From Paralichthys olivaceus (lineage: Eukaryota; Chordata; Actinopteri; Pleuronectiformes; Paralichthyidae), in NCBI RefSeq assembly GCF_024713975.1, contig NC_091099.1, positions 14,737,501-14,801,500 of the forward strand: a DNA stretch of 64,000 nt. Direction: 5' to 3'. The translations under genes were made by a program, and so were the position numbers. A model generated the notes under the pieces. That model saw only the letters and a program-made list of their open reading frames with translations. It made no database searches and was not told where the DNA came from. Below, in pieces: positions 16,801 to 30,906 of the stretch; within the stretch, counting starts at the first letter, position 1; every line of letters begins with the position of its first letter.

Positions 16801-19800
16801 TCTTCATCAGTATGACAGCACATTTTTTCCAGATGATTAACACTTTTGACATTTTATATAGATATAATGTCACAGACTGTCATCTGTCTTGAACATCCTT
16901 TGGAGTGCTGACACAGTATTAATTAGTGGCTACAAGTTAATTTAATTTTAACATCGCTGTGCGTGTATACATGCACTAAATGTATGTTCTCACTCAATAA
17001 ACATTCATACCCTGTTAATTAAGCCTGATAATCTTCCCCTGGCAGTGGCATCATGTACCTTCCTTATTGAATTAATTGTGGGAAGATGTTTCTAAAGTAA
17101 ACGCTCAATTTAATTAAGGTGGTATTTTATGCTTGGTTTGCTTCTGTTAGCCCAGAGAGAGATTGGCTTGATGTGTTTTAGCTATGCAGTGATGTGTGAT
17201 GATTTGTGTGTGAGTGCGTGTGTGAGGCAGTCCCCTCTCTGATCACTCCTTTTCTCCATCCCCAGAATCTGGCAGCCAACTGGAAACACATCCAGTCCTC
17301 CAAGAGAACCATTATCCACATCCCTTCATTAGGTAGCTTTCTCTGCCTGCTGCACACGCATACACACACATGCAAACACACGCACACACACACACACACA
17401 CACATGCATAGCTGCAGTCATCCCATGTCTCACCACTCTGCTGCTTCAGTCTGTGGCCCTGGTGGAGTCACTCTGTCTCATTCAAATGACTCTCTGCAGG
17501 AAAGCACTCACAGGATGATGACAGTCCCCATGCCAGGGAACTGAACAATTTAGTCTCAATCGCCATTTAATTTGCAGATTAAGCAAATGAAAAGCCATTT
17601 TGTCCAATATTTGCAAAAGGCACAAAGGTCTTATTTTATTGCTCTGCAAAAAAAAAGCGCACACACAAAAGGAGAAGCTGCTATGTTTTTGCACCAGACA
17701 CAGACTGCTGCGTTCGTGTTCTAATTTTACCACGGCACTCACATTTAGACTGTAATCAGGCATGTGCATTGTAAATCATTGAGCGATTGTCTAAAATTAT
17801 TAAGCCTAATTACTAGCAGATGGAATGCTTTATTTGCACTTGGGGTGGCTACACAGAGTGCTGTGTGAGCAAGGATAATTAGAAAGTTGAACCCCATTGT
17901 TGTTAATTAGCATGAATCCAATCATTTAATTACCTTGATTCAGCTGAGGATTCTCTCTCAGGCAGAAATCCAGACAGACAGAATAAAATCCTGGAGGTGT
18001 CACTGGATGTAGCTCAGTGGTGGCTGGACATGGTGCAACAGGACTCCCAGCACACAACAGACACTGCACCTGCTAGGTATTAAGCTAAATGAATCATCAG
18101 ATCACATTACTGTGTGATTAGACTTGACTACTTCATGTCCCAAATCTAGCAGCATGCACATCTGTGCAGAGCAACACATTTTGAATCGTTTATAGAAGAT
18201 ACTGATCTCTCTTTGAAAGCCTTGTGAGAGTTGTTGTGACCTTGTTTTGACAGGATACTCGCAGAGTCAGCGACTGAACTTGAGGGGGTTTGACATCCTG
18301 CAGAACATTCAGATAAACAGGCTGTGTGATATCAGAGGTAGGAGCTCCACCACTTTCCCCGTAAGTTTCACCCTCAGCATGTGATTAATGATGTCTGCGT
18401 TGCACATTTTTAGACAAAAATGTGGAGGTGATCTACGTATGCCCTCAGCATCTGGGGGAGGACATCTTACACTATTACACCAGCCTCCTGGTGCGTGATG
18501 GAGCCACAGACGGGGCTGAAAACAGAACTACTGAGGCCTCATCCTTCGTCAGACCCTTTATTATCCTCACACCTGAGGCCGCAGATTATTTCCCGGTAGG
18601 GTCAATCACATTCGCATTTTGTAGATGTGTGTTTTCAGCAGGATATCTCTGTGGAGAAATCCACAATATTGTGCTGTGGAGATGCTACATGGATCTGCAG
18701 TTTGTGAATCCTCCTCTAGAGGGTAGTAGAGGAGATTGTTACTGTACTCTTACCCTGTAACACTTCAATATTTTTAATTTCCCTTAACTACATTTGTTGT
18801 TATAAAGTAAACACACTAGAGCTATATTAAGAGTTACTTAATTAAATGGTATCCTGCTGGTTCTTAGCATATAGTCAAATTCCATATTCCATTCCATCAA
18901 CTATGAATTCCAGGTTACTGCTGTGATTTTGTTTTTAGAAATCCTGAATTGTTTTGGTCACCTCAATATAAAAAATCAAGGTGTTTTAATATTTCTTTTG
19001 CATCCATCCATTCTAGTCATCTTTTTACATCCATTTGCACCAGATTGAATGTGCAACATGACAGGGTCTTCTTTTCTTTCTATTGATTTTCCTGCTGTTT
19101 CGTTGTTAAAGTGTGCCAGACGTGTTGCTGAGATGAATCACTGCTACCCACGGCTGGCAGCGCATTCTGCCAGTGACAGAAGGGATAATTCCATGTGGAT
19201 CAAATAAATACAGATGTGAAGTAATTAGTTGTATTCCCAAGGAGCTCATTGCTAGCGCACATTAAAGATGTGAAGGATAGGGGAGGCCTCCCACAGGCAG
19301 CTTTTATCAATTCAACCTGCTGCAATACAGGAGAGGTCAAAACCCTGCTGGCTATTACAATAATAGATCTGTTGTGTGTACACAGTGATAAATCAGGTCA
19401 AGAAACAACCCTTTGAAGACACGCTGAGAGCCCGTAGCTCCTGCAGTAATCTTTCTCCACTCTTCTCTTCCAGAACCATAACATGTGCCTGTCCACGCTT
19501 CTAAAGTACAGTCCACGCACCCTAAAGCGCATAAGAAACCTGATCCAGGGGAAGCAAACCTATATTGTGGGTGGAGTGGCCCATGTGGATGACCTGGCAG
19601 TGGCTGATGAGCTGGGAGTGCCCATCCTGGGACCAGAACCAGCTACCGCACAACTCTACAGCACCAAGTCTGGAGGGCGGAGGATCTTTACGGGAGCAGA
19701 GGTCGATGTTCCCCCTGGTCAAGGAGACATCTACACACTAAACAAGGTCAGAGATCAAAAACAGAAATGCACTATAACAGCCTGAGGTTGTTCATCAGTA

Positions 19801-22800
19801 ACTAATAACATGAAAGAACACATTTTTATATGTAACCTTTATTCGAAGAAAATTATATCAAATAATTTGTAACTCATTTTCTTTTGGTTTAGCTTCATGA
19901 AGCACTGGCAGAGATTATGACACGAAACTTGCATGTGCAACGTTGGCTCTTCAAGATAGACTCCGAGCACAGTGGCCGTGGTACAGCATATTGTGATATA
20001 TGCCATCTTAGCTGCTACAGTTGGGCCCTGCAGGAATACCGTCGTCATGGTCTTGAGCTGTGGAAAACAAAATGGATTCAGGTAAAGATGCAACTTTGAG
20101 GATGACGTCATTTCTCTCCCTGTCGTAAACTCGGACCACCTCCTGAAGCATATTTTGTACACTTACTTTTGCTGCATTGAATTTTAGGTTTGCACTTTTA
20201 TTTTTGTATTCACCTTACTCTCTAAACTTGTGAACAGGTTTTAGAAAATGCAATACAAATACTGTTTATTGGAATTTTGATTACTGTCATCCCAATCAGG
20301 CATTGGCCATTTAAAGCAAACATGGTAACAACAAGATACTTAGCAGATAACATTACAGTAACACCTCAATGAAGGGTTAGATTCACTTCTGTCACTGAAT
20401 GAACAAAAGCACAGGTCACACTGGGGTCACAAAGATGCCATCATTTAGATTAGACTCAAACGTGTCAAAGTAACAGTCACAATTCTAGTCCCTGTTGTAC
20501 AATATTTTGAGCACCATCCCCAGAGCCACAGAGCATTAAATCAATACATAAAATATCTGTTTATACACACAGCCATTATCAATCCTCTGGGGCACACACA
20601 TCAACTACTGTCATTGTGTTTTGGAGAACAAAAGCCTGTTCAATGGCACTAAAATCACCTGGAACTGACAATTAAATCGCAGTACAGACATTCTGCTCAA
20701 CAGAGCATTTCTTGTGAATTTATTTGTCTGAAACAATTTTTTAGATTAATGTCACACAGACTTACAAATGTCTTGAAAGCATATTAAAGTGCAAATAACA
20801 CCAAACACCTATCATCTTTAATTGTAGCTGATGTTGACACTTTGATTTGCCGTTTTTGGATTTTAATACATCGATTTTTCTGTTTGTCAGTAACACTCAC
20901 TGCATGTGTCTAGCCATTTGTAAAAAAATTATAATACAAAAACTTATTTATAGACTTAATGTGACATTGTAATTATTCTCTAAAATATCAAAATTAGCTT
21001 TCACCTCAAAAATGAATTCAGATTCCATTTAGACCTATTCAAAACAAATAAAATGTATTTAATCATTAGCAAACCATTCAATTAGTACCGATGCAATCTG
21101 TACACAGCTTCTGAGCCCCTGGCTCTTATTTCTCATATGCTTACATAGTAGCCTTTGATTTTCTGTCATGTGTTAATTACCGTATTTTGCCATTTAACTC
21201 TGAGCTTTGTGTAAACTAATTACAGGCTAATGATTGTGGGCTTGGAGCTCAACGATTTTACTTTTTATCCCATTTGAAAGAACAGCAGTCATCTCAAAGC
21301 TTCTTATGGCTCACTCTGTTTTGTTCCTATTAGCTTGTTCTTTGACTCATAGTGTATGTGCAGTACGGGCTGTAATTGTTGTGGCATCGGTGCTGTTAAT
21401 TATGGTGGAGAGTGGCTGAGCCACAGCCAAGGTCCATAATGGTGGTGGAGGCAGCACAGCAAAGTAAATGGGGATTGTTTCACCAGCTGGGGTCCCATGG
21501 AGAGGGAAGAGTGCCGAGGACCCCAGTGTAGACTGACAGCCTCGGGGCTTGAGGGCCATATGGACACAACACTTTAACTAGCCTTTATTCTACACCTTGC
21601 TCTTTTAATCAAAGCAAAGCACACATCCTGTGCTCCTGATTGCATGATGTTTTTGTTATGACATTGTTTTCCCCCTAAAAATGTAGTAACCCCTTAAATG
21701 TCCTTCTGCTGTTGTATTAGTTTATACTGAAGATAGCAATTTGGCTCTATATGCTGAAAGATTACAGAGCAATGTTGGTGATTAGATTCAAACATATGAA
21801 TATTTAATATCAGAGTATCTCCTCACAGCAGAAACTGTAGATGGATGTGTAAAGATGGCGGTATATTTTGAGATATAATGCTCATTAATGTAGCACTTTG
21901 TTGGAAAGAAGTAGACTTAATTGCGATCGCAATGACAGCTAGTGAATAGGATAGATATTCACAGTGCTGAATATTTGCATGCATTTAAGAATTTGGTTAA
22001 TAGATGTTTAAAGCTATGTTTATGGAAATGGTAGCAATTCAGTTAATTATTAATGAAATACAAATTATCAAATGAAGCATTTTTAATATTAATTCATAAT
22101 TCTTTTCTAAGATTATTGTTTACCAAAAAATAAGTGATGATTTAATTTTATATAATAAAAATTAGTTTCACAATTCAAAAGGCTATCCCATTCCATTTAA
22201 AAACACTGTAAAACTAGAGAATGGATTGGAGAGTACACTTGGCCTGAGCCTACACACACTGCATGCATATTTTTTTTAATTATTGCTTGTTCTGAAGGGC
22301 TCAGCATGAAGAAGCCTTATTTCAGAAAAACCATGTGGCCTTTCTGAATAGAACCAACAGTCAGATCCCTTCTGGCTACGCAAAAGAAAGCCTAAAAGGA
22401 TACAAGAAGGAGGAGGAGGGATCGCATCCCCACTATAGAGGCTTACACGGAGGTCTGGAGACGTGTGTGTGCTCCTCTAAATATTGTGAGGCCTCCAGCA
22501 CAATGTTTCAGCCCACAGAAAGCCCCCGGGCCTCTTTCAGCATTTACACAGAGAGAGGTTAAAGACATGTAGATCTGCTCCCATGCAATGCCTGAAGGGG
22601 GCCATACACACACTTAAGCGCTCACACAGCTTGCATATGGATCATTAGGCACAAGAGGGTAAAAATTATACCTAATAGCGTCAACAGATGGAGTATTTCT
22701 TTTTGTCACGCTGTGTACAAACAGATCTTGAGCAACACCTTATTTAGGTTTCGTTTGTCGACGAAATGGGTCATTTGATAATCACTACCACTGAAGAGGT

Positions 22801-25800
22801 TGAGGGACATTTTATACAGATGTTTTCTGTCTAAATATTGTGCAGCCTGTGTGTGCATGGAGAAGTTTAAATATATAAGGATCTTCCTGAACACAATTAA
22901 TGAGAATTTACCTCTTTTTTTGTGGGGCTCATTTTAGTGCAGTCGCTCTGTGGTTCCTTTCAATTCACTGGATGTCATAAAAGCTTTTTGTGTAATGTTT
23001 AAACAGACAAAACCTTTCTGGCCCATTCCAAGATTTTAGAGGGATGACAATAATGTGAGAACTAAATGTTTCATTCAATATTACACATTGAAGTAGTCAT
23101 GACCTCAAGTAGTTTGAGGTTGAAGCTTTGGTTTGTCAGTGTCACAGAAAATGAATCTTCATACAAAACGAATCCGATTATTTCGCTCTATTCTCCAGAT
23201 TCTCTCAGTTGTCTCAGTATGTGATGACAATCACAGAGGCAGGGGCAACATCTATTTCATTTATGACCAGATTGCTTGGTTTTATGTGGACACAAAGCAA
23301 AGCTTGAATCCTATCACAGGGGACTGTACGCAGTTTAAGTCCAAATAATTTATTGCAGAATACATCTCTTTCTTTCCCCCCCTGTCCTGCTGCTTCTGTG
23401 AACTGCATAGGCAAAGTCCTGGGGTGAGCTTGCTCTTCCGTTGAAAATGACAACCGTTCCCTTACACTTTTTGCCGCACCATTGTGTGCTTTATGGTTTG
23501 TGTAGGGGGAATCACTGTGTAGCATTTGACCTCGCCTCTTACAGTACTTGAATATGATGATGGCTGTTACATGACTGGAATGTCAACAGCATAATCTCCG
23601 GTCCTGTCTCCAGTGAAGCCAGACAGCATATACTCAAAACAAAGTGATGCTCTGGATAGAACAGTGAGAGAACAAAGATAATATTTCCATTCAGAATTTA
23701 GTCAACTCTCAGACAGTTTTCACATTTTATTGTGTATGACCAAATGGAATTCATATCTACTAGTCATACAAAGACATTATTGCATACAGAGGCCTGTATT
23801 TAAAAGAAAACCTGGCATTTGTATCATAGAGTCAACATAAGCATTCAGTTATAGATTTATAATACAATAAATAGAGTCATTAAATGACAACTAAAGGTTC
23901 AACGTTGCCATTGTTGTTTTACTATATGAAAACACTTGTTTAAATCTGATGTCTTTGATTTCAAATTATTTTAGATTGTTGTCATTAAACCTAAAAGTGT
24001 CTGAGCAAAGAGTGCACTTGAGTCGCCGAACTGTTAAAGAGACACCTAAAACAAAAGTTAGAAATTAACAGCGTAATTAAGTGGTGAAACCATTATGGCA
24101 TTTCCTAGTTACAGAAGCAAGAGTGATATCGATCCCAGTCAAGCCCTGATTGATCCCCAGATAGATGGGGTTAGCTTAGGTATTCATCAGCTGCCTGGCA
24201 GAGAGAGTTGTTATTGAGGGCAGGTGCTGTCTTTGTGGCTGTAAGTTAAAGCCATTAGACTCCTGAGGCCTTCTGATAATAGGCTGTCACTCACAGACCC
24301 TCGCGCAGTATCCGTCAGACACTCGCACAGAAATTGAAGCAGCCACCAAAGGTCTCAAGGATAACAAGCAGTCACTGGAGTTATCCGGATAACACCGGAG
24401 CATTTCCAATAATGCAGTCGACACAAAATAATGTAGCCAGGACTTTTTATTGACTCGTGTTTGAATCACCAAACATCCATGATTTCATTTTCAGTAGATT
24501 CCTTATGTATATGCACCTTGACTTTCTTTTGCAGGAGTCTGTTCTGCTCAGATATTTAGATGAGATCCCAGAGTGGTTGACCCATTACGCCCGGCCCGCT
24601 AAAACCTCCTGCTATCCCAACTGGGCCTGCTTCCTTAAGACCTTCCTCAGGCAAGGTCAGATATCTATTGTCAGGCACTGGATAAGCCATTTGAATATGT
24701 TAACAGTTATTCCCCATTTCCTCCCTAGTTCTCAGATGTTCATTATGTGATGTTATTTTAGTTGTTATACTAGGCGAGTTCCAGGAGCTGTATCACAGGT
24801 AACACTCTGCTCTCACTGTCTGTCCAGGCGGAGTGGTGGAGGCCTACCCCCCATCAGACAGTGTCACCTGTCTGACAGTAGATCTGCTACTGGAGCCTGG
24901 GGGTGAGGTGACCGTGTTGTCCTGTGGAGACCAGCTTCATGGCTCCTGTCAACTGGAAGCTATAGGTTCCACTGTTCCTCAGACCTCTGTGCACCCAGAG
25001 ACCCTGCACTCCATCTGTACACGTGTGGGCCGGGCCTGTCTGCAGCGCTGTATCATAGGTCATGTCTCCGTGGACCTGGCTACTTTTCTGAACCACAACA
25101 CCATGGAGCAGGAGGTGAGACACAGAGAGGGCAAGACAAGGCCTTTAGCACATGCTTCCGTGAGAAATATGACCTGGGCTGTTGTAACACATGGGGTCAA
25201 AGCTCTCTATATCACCACGTTGGTAAAAGGGATCAATTTTTAGGCTGGAACAGGGATCCATATGAAAAGATAGGTGCCTCCCATTTTGCTCCCCAGGGAT
25301 GTGGAAAACAGGCAAGGCAAACAGTGGGCACAGGCACCACACGTGTGACAAGGCCATCTAGTAAACTGTCAGGTCTTATTGTGTCAATACACTCATTCCG
25401 CCATTTAAGGCTTGCCCTTTAACCTTGCAATGCAGAGAATTTCAGAGGCACCTATCTTTTTTAGACAAAGGATCATTCTAAAGTGATTTGGCAGCTCCGC
25501 GGCGATGCCCTGTCAGTGTTAACCCCTACCTGCTCGGTCTGCTGAAATGTTTCTCGTTGGAGTCCGAGCCGTATCTCATTCGTCAGGATTACTTTTTGTG
25601 GAAACCTCCTTGATTTATGATATTGGAAAGGGACTGGTTTATGATGGTTTAAGCGCTGCTCCTAACATGTGGCTACATTGACTGCGTATTGATCCAGAGC
25701 TGTAAAATGAAATGCTCTCTTTACAATATGGTGTATAAAATACTAAACCTGTAAAACAGTGGAGAAAGCACTGGGGCTACTTTACAGTTTCACAAAGGGT

Positions 25801-28800
25801 TTGAAAAACAAAGAGTTATTGTCAATACAGGAGTTTGGATTTTTTTTCTTTGATAAAAAAATCCACCAAATAGCAAAACACCATTTGTTTTATTCTGAAC
25901 ACTTCAATAAATCTTTATTATTTGTTTTTGTTCGCACTTCACTGTGAAAGCTTTATTTATGTTTACAGTCATATTGTATTCCCAATTTAAGGTAGACAGT
26001 AGCTAAGGCCACACTTGCCACTAGAGGGTAGTATCTTATGGATTAGATGTTAACAGTGTGATTGAAGCAGTGTTCACACAATGTGATCTGTGTTTTTAAC
26101 TTAAAATATCTTCTAACACACCACATTAACATTTTTGAGTTAATGTGCTGTTAAGATTTTGAATGCAGTCAAATATATTTTTGTCTGCAGAATAGTCCTC
26201 ATTTGGGCCATTTAGTTACCATATTTGACTGATCATTTCAGGTTCATGCAAAAGTGTATTTTTACCTTCAGGATTTCATATGGTCAAATTAAATTGCCCT
26301 TCCTGTGACAAAGCTGTGACCCTCGAATCAGAAAATGTTGAGAAGATTCCCTTTTACTTAAACTGCTTAAAATGATATAATGACAGCCTTGAAATACATT
26401 TTCAGTTCCAATGTTGACCTGAAATTGAATGTGATTCACTGAAAGTATAATTAAGAATAGACGATAAACAGCATGTCCTTCAATGGAGGCAGGAATATTA
26501 AAGACAGATTCTTAACCATCTCCCCCACGCACACACCGCTCAGACAGAAGAGAGCCACATGGGCAAACCTGTCTGGATTTAAACATCAATTTAGATTCAA
26601 ACCTGTTGCTAAAAGCTGCCTACTTTATTTGATGGGAGGAAGTGGGTCACATATGTTTGCCCTTGCAGTCGTTCCTCACATTGTGGAATGGTGGGGCCCC
26701 AGCTGCAGCATCAGGGTTTTTAATGAAAATTCAAGGCAATAGAAAACAGGTGCAATCCAGGCTTACATTTCCCACTGCTTTGTTAAGAGCGACAATGGGA
26801 CATTGGAGTATGATTTTTAGTGAGTCGAGTGAATCGCCCAACGGAGTGTGTCCGTCACTCAGGCCCAGGTATTTGATGCATAGAGCATCTACCCAGTACT
26901 GGTGACTGTACCCCTTACATTAAAGGTGAGGTCGTACATACTGCTGAGCTGTTACTCAAAATGAATGTACACACATTGCAACTGTTTGTTTACGACACTT
27001 TATGTGATTATATTCTGTTTTATTGCATTCCTGTGCACAGCAGCTTAAATTCTATTTAAAAGCTTGTAAAAAATATTACAATTGAAAAATTTGCTGTGGA
27101 CCAGATTATCAACTACCAATACACACACTTCTAAAACAGAAAAACTGTTTTTTTTTCTCTGATATTGTAAAATATTATTTAAAATATCTCCACAAATAGT
27201 TCATCAGAGGTGTTGAGTATTTCTTTGTATGATACTCTATTTAAAGTGCACACATCATGTTTTGATTATTAAAAGATTATTAACTTTACCAAAACATTAT
27301 CAGCAACAATTAGATTTTTTTGCAAATGATTGGACAAAACAAGACATTTGAAAACCTAAATTTGGTAAATGTGATTCTGTGTTTTCTGACTTCATCATAT
27401 CAATCAATTATAAACATAATCATTACTTGCAACTCTCGGCTATGTCTTAGGATTTGTTATATCATTGAAGTTAATAGAGAGTAAAAAATAAAAGACAAAG
27501 CCTGTACGTGGTCAGATATCCATGTGTTAGTGGAGATAAAGTGCTCAGGTTACAGAGACTGCAGGGTTCCGACAGGCAGCGATTTGCATTCAGTGGCAGC
27601 AGCGTTTACTTTGACAAATAGGAACAGCAAAAGGAGGCAGCCGACTGCCACTTAGTTATTAACAACTCCTTCACTCGTGATTTATTTGCCACTTTTGAAG
27701 AGAGGGCATAGCGATTAGGTTATTATTGGGAAAATTAGCCCTGTTTAAGCAGGGGGCTACAACCATACCTGACCCCTTAATATACTTATAATGACGCCAT
27801 TTACCATACATATCTGAACATAGCTTCTCATCAGACCTGAGCCAAACAAAGTAGCCCAGGGCAGACTGACTCCAAATATGCAGGGAGGGATCTACTTTGT
27901 GCACGTGTCACTCCACAGCTGAATTACCTAACTCTGTCGAGCACACGCCATTAACTGTGTTTTCCCTCTTCCCCTGCCTCTCAACATGGAGAACATTGTG
28001 AGGATTAAAAGGTATTGACCCTTCTCTTTATAAGGACTGGTGGGTGAAATACTTTGAGGGTCCATTTTTGTGATTAAATTGGAATTATGTAGTTCACAGC
28101 GTCTGTTTTTCTCTGCTGTGACACTGAGTGCATGTTGTCTTCTTTTCAGGTGTGGGCTATTGATCTGGACCTCACATACAGTGACCAGCTGGCCATGACC
28201 CAGATGCTTCTGATGAGGACTGGAGGAACGCTGAATTGCCACACAGGCTGTTTAGAAGTGCCAGTCAGGGAGAAATACTGTGAACACCAACCTGCAGCCA
28301 AAGTAACATTTTCTATTTTTCTTAAACATCAGAATCTAGATTTTAAATGCTGAATTTGTTTGCAGTGTTTCCTCAATTTACGAGTCAACAAAACCTCTAA
28401 AGCTAACTGATACTTTAGAGAATATTATAATAACATGAAGCCACATCAAGTGCTGCTCTTCATTTTTGTTAAATACAACTAAATACTGTAATTATGCACT
28501 GAGCTCAATTGGTGTTTAGGTGCTGAATTCATTACCATTTTGATAGATGAGCCTAAATAATCAACACATTAATAATTCATACCATTTTCATTATGCATGT
28601 GTATGCATGCTTGAACACCTCATCAACCTGGTGCCAGGCCTTAAACAATAGAAGTCTTTTATTAGCAGTATGCCGGAGTTTACGCTTGTTAATCTGCGAC
28701 TTGTATTATTTTATCAAACATTCATTTAGTTGGTGGCCTGGTGCTTCAGTACAGCAGTTGAGCCACCGCGGTGGTTAATGGCTTTAGCAGTGGCCATCAT

Positions 28801-30906
28801 TAGGGGCCTGCATATTACAAACACAATTAAATCCCTGTTGGACACTTTTATTGTTGTGTGAGAGTCCCGGGTTTGACAACTGCAAACACACGGACATCCC
28901 AGCGAGTTATGGGCCATCTCCTGAGCTCACAGGGGCTTATGGCTGTGCTTTTTGTCTCCCAAAGGTGCCAGAGAACCAGGAACATATTTATCCTCTTGAG
29001 CCTTGCCACTTACAAGTAATCAACCTCTCTAGTGTTACTTATGACACTCACATACCCAGAACCCGCTCTAATATGGTGATGGGTATTTTGCCTTGAGTAG
29101 TTTTATTGTATCCAGAATCGAGTGCAAACATTTGTTGTCCAAAAACTGTATTTTCCTTGATTGCCGTCGCACAATTAAGCTCATCTTGTGTTTGGCGTGT
29201 CTTCTAAACATTAATTGTTCCTCCCTGCGGTTAATTAAGAAAGACCCAACAGTTTACTCCGCGTGCCCGGCACTCATCACATTCACTAATCACACACACA
29301 GTGACCCTAATGACACATGTATGGGGATCAACCATCTCTACCCATTTGATACACACCACAATATACATATGCTGAAGCCCAAATATAATAGAACATATAA
29401 TTATTTTGTCCTATGTAAGATGAACAGAAAGATTCAGGCCAACAATAATACATGCACATTCTGTGTCCTCTTCTTTACAGCGTCCTGTGGTGAATCTTTA
29501 TGCCGTTCTCGGGAGCCAGTTGTTTCACTCTAACCTTTCCATGTTGTACCATAATGTGTTCCTTATGATGTGCAAGGCTCATGGCATAGGATTTAACATG
29601 AAGGTAAAAACTGTCATGATTAACCTGCTTATGCTTATATCATTCTTGCATTTTTTATTTTATTTTTGCAACTGACCAGAACAAAAGCAGTGAGCAAAAA
29701 AACCTTACTCTCAAACAATCAAAGAAATATTTTATTGTATAAAATCTGTGTAACGTATGGCCTTTGCAAAAATGGCACACCATGAAGTGAGAATGATTTG
29801 TTGCTGCACGATATCCTCCTTGACTTGGATACAAATCTCACTATGGCATCATGATAACGAAATTTAGCTGCTTGTAATTTCTTTGTCATTATTTTCCGTT
29901 ATTTGTTATTACAAAATATATTTTTTGGCCTGGCAGGGGTTTTTTTATTGGGGGAAAACTGCCATGATAAGAGATTTACTTTAAACTGTTTGTGGTTCCT
30001 GAATCACAGAGGAAAGAAGGCACCGTCTTTGCTCTTTATGACAGCAGTGAGCGATGCAGGATTGGAATGATGTGAGTATTTCATTTTGCATCAAATTTAT
30101 ACAAATATGTATTGATGAACTCAAGGCATCTCCAGAAGAAGAAAATATCAAATGGAGGTTGCCAATCTCAGTAACAAAAAAATAGAAAAGCCGAAGAGAA
30201 AACAGGGAGGATTATGAGGTTTAAGACTTCTGCAGAATGAGAGTAAAGACAATTCTTTCAGGGGATTGAGATGCCACCTCTGGCTTTCTAACTGTTGTTA
30301 CAAGCTCTACAAGTAGTTCAGCAGAGGGTTATTTAACATATTTATCACACAAATCCTTTAGCTTACACTGTGCTGTAACAGGCAATTCAAGCTGTGCTCA
30401 TCCCCCTAAAGACTGACGATGTTGTCTGCCGAAAGTTTCATTTAACAACCCCCGTCAGATGAACAAGGTGATTGTTTCTGAGCTGGCAATGCGGGAATCA
30501 TTAGTAAACTCGTTTGTTTGGGGTGTTGTTAATAGAACGGTCTCCGAGGATCTCCAGGGAGCTCTGGTGACCTTTGCTCGGAATCTGTCAGTCATTCATC
30601 AGGAAATATCATCTTCTAAAATGCAAGAAGAAACCAATTTCAAGGTACCACGTTAATGACTTAATGATTTCCTCTCTACATCATGAAACTTACATATTCA
30701 GTGAAGCTCAAGTCAGTTGGAATTCTTTTGTTGAGGTTAATAAGTTAATTTTGTAAAATATAGATGAAGGATTGTGCTCACAGTTCTTTAAATTCACTGC
30801 CTTTTTCTATTTGGTTTTGTAGGAGCTGATCAAGGACATAGAGGACGTGCTGCAGACGACAGTTCAGAACAAGCTGCGAGCAGTAAAGGATAAACCTGCT
30901 GCTTAG
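10821..30906 (+). CDS. iqch: IQCH, IQ motif-containing protein H
   Basis: Complete in 21 coding exons: 10821-10865, 11123-11245, 11346-11443, 11586-11661, 12332-12451, 14300-14399, 14573-14659, 15030-15223, 15305-15850, 17266-17332, 18254-18337, 18414-18595, 19474-19746, 19893-20081, 24535-24655, 24828-25114, 28150-28302, 29481-29603, 30010-30071, 30536-30644 and 30823-30906. They sum to 3,123 nt (1,040 aa), against about 1,027 aa in human. Phases join throughout. Residues 404-414 are an IQ motif ([11 protein letters not shown]) for calmodulin. Residues about 640-915 look like an ATP-grasp-type fold: [37 protein letters not shown] and [11 protein letters not shown]. In mammals IQCH is testis-enriched and needed for sperm development. 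Start choice: the first in-frame ATG that joins exon 2 in phase; the nearby upstream ATG at 10811 hits a stop after six codons. The acceptor of exon 3 (TTGTAAAAAG before 11346) is weak and is chosen only because it keeps phase. Confidence 0.94.
11662..12331 (+). other. iqch: iqch intron 4
   Basis: A 670-bp AT-rich intron with a pyrimidine-rich acceptor (CTGTCTCATCCAG) at its end. Nothing else was recognised in it. Confidence 0.5.
12452..14299 (+). other. iqch: iqch intron 5
   Basis: A 1.85-kb intron. The part from about 13370 to 13850 is less AT-rich than its surroundings and has open frames on both strands, but none shows a known motif or splice-consistent exon. I see no repeat or RNA gene. 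Confidence 0.45.
15305..15850 (+). CDS. iqch: iqch exon 9, the large IQ-motif exon
   Basis: This 546-bp exon is by far the largest of the gene (182 codons, phase 0 at both ends, residues 282-463). It codes for the region before the IQ motif, then a basic helix [20 protein letters not shown] followed by Arg-rich sequence ([31 protein letters not shown]) that could continue as a charged helix. The IQ motif implies Ca2+-independent or apo-calmodulin binding by family knowledge. The 3' half is clearly more GC-rich than the surrounding introns. Confidence 0.93.
15851..17265 (+). other. iqch: iqch intron 9
   Basis: A 1.4-kb AT-rich intron. A stretch near 16990-17130 has clustered TTAATTAA/TAATTA-type words resembling conserved non-coding DNA bound by homeodomain factors, but that is an impression without alignment. 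No exon or repeat was identified. Confidence 0.4.
17333..18253 (+). other. iqch: iqch intron 10
   Basis: A 921-bp intron with a CA microsatellite near its start. The part from about 17780 to 17945 is dense in TAATTA/AATTAG words (possible conserved non-coding element). No other feature was recognised. Confidence 0.4.
17352..17404. repeat. interrupted CA microsatellite
   Basis: An imperfect (CA)n tract with CG and TG interruptions, starting about 20 bp after the splice donor of iqch exon 10. Length variation is likely among individuals. Confidence 0.85.
18596..19473 (+). other. iqch: iqch intron 12
   Basis: An 878-bp intron ending in a strong pyrimidine tract (CTCTTCTCTTCCAG). No coding segment or clear repeat was seen. 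Confidence 0.5.
20082..24534 (+). other. iqch: iqch intron 14 (4.45 kb, largest)
   Basis: This is the longest intron of the gene and is strongly AT-rich. No interspersed repeat is evident to me. The block at about 21080-21560 has TAATTA-type words and a more GC-rich tail, and could be conserved regulatory DNA. Open frames here (such as 22335-22562 forward) have no splice context or motif. No alternative exon is supported. Confidence 0.4.
25115..28149 (+). other. iqch: iqch intron 16 (3.0 kb)
   Basis: A 3-kb intron splitting the ATP-grasp-like region between TMEQE and VWAIDL. It is AT-rich with no recognised transposon. The frames at 26473-26742 and 27671-28242 show nothing that I recognise. 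Nothing further is supported. Confidence 0.45.
28303..29480 (+). other. iqch: iqch intron 17
   Basis: A 1.18-kb intron. The open frame from 29093 to 29533 runs through the acceptor into exon 18, but upstream of the CTTTACAG acceptor it has no recognisable protein content. No repeat was seen. Confidence 0.45.
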
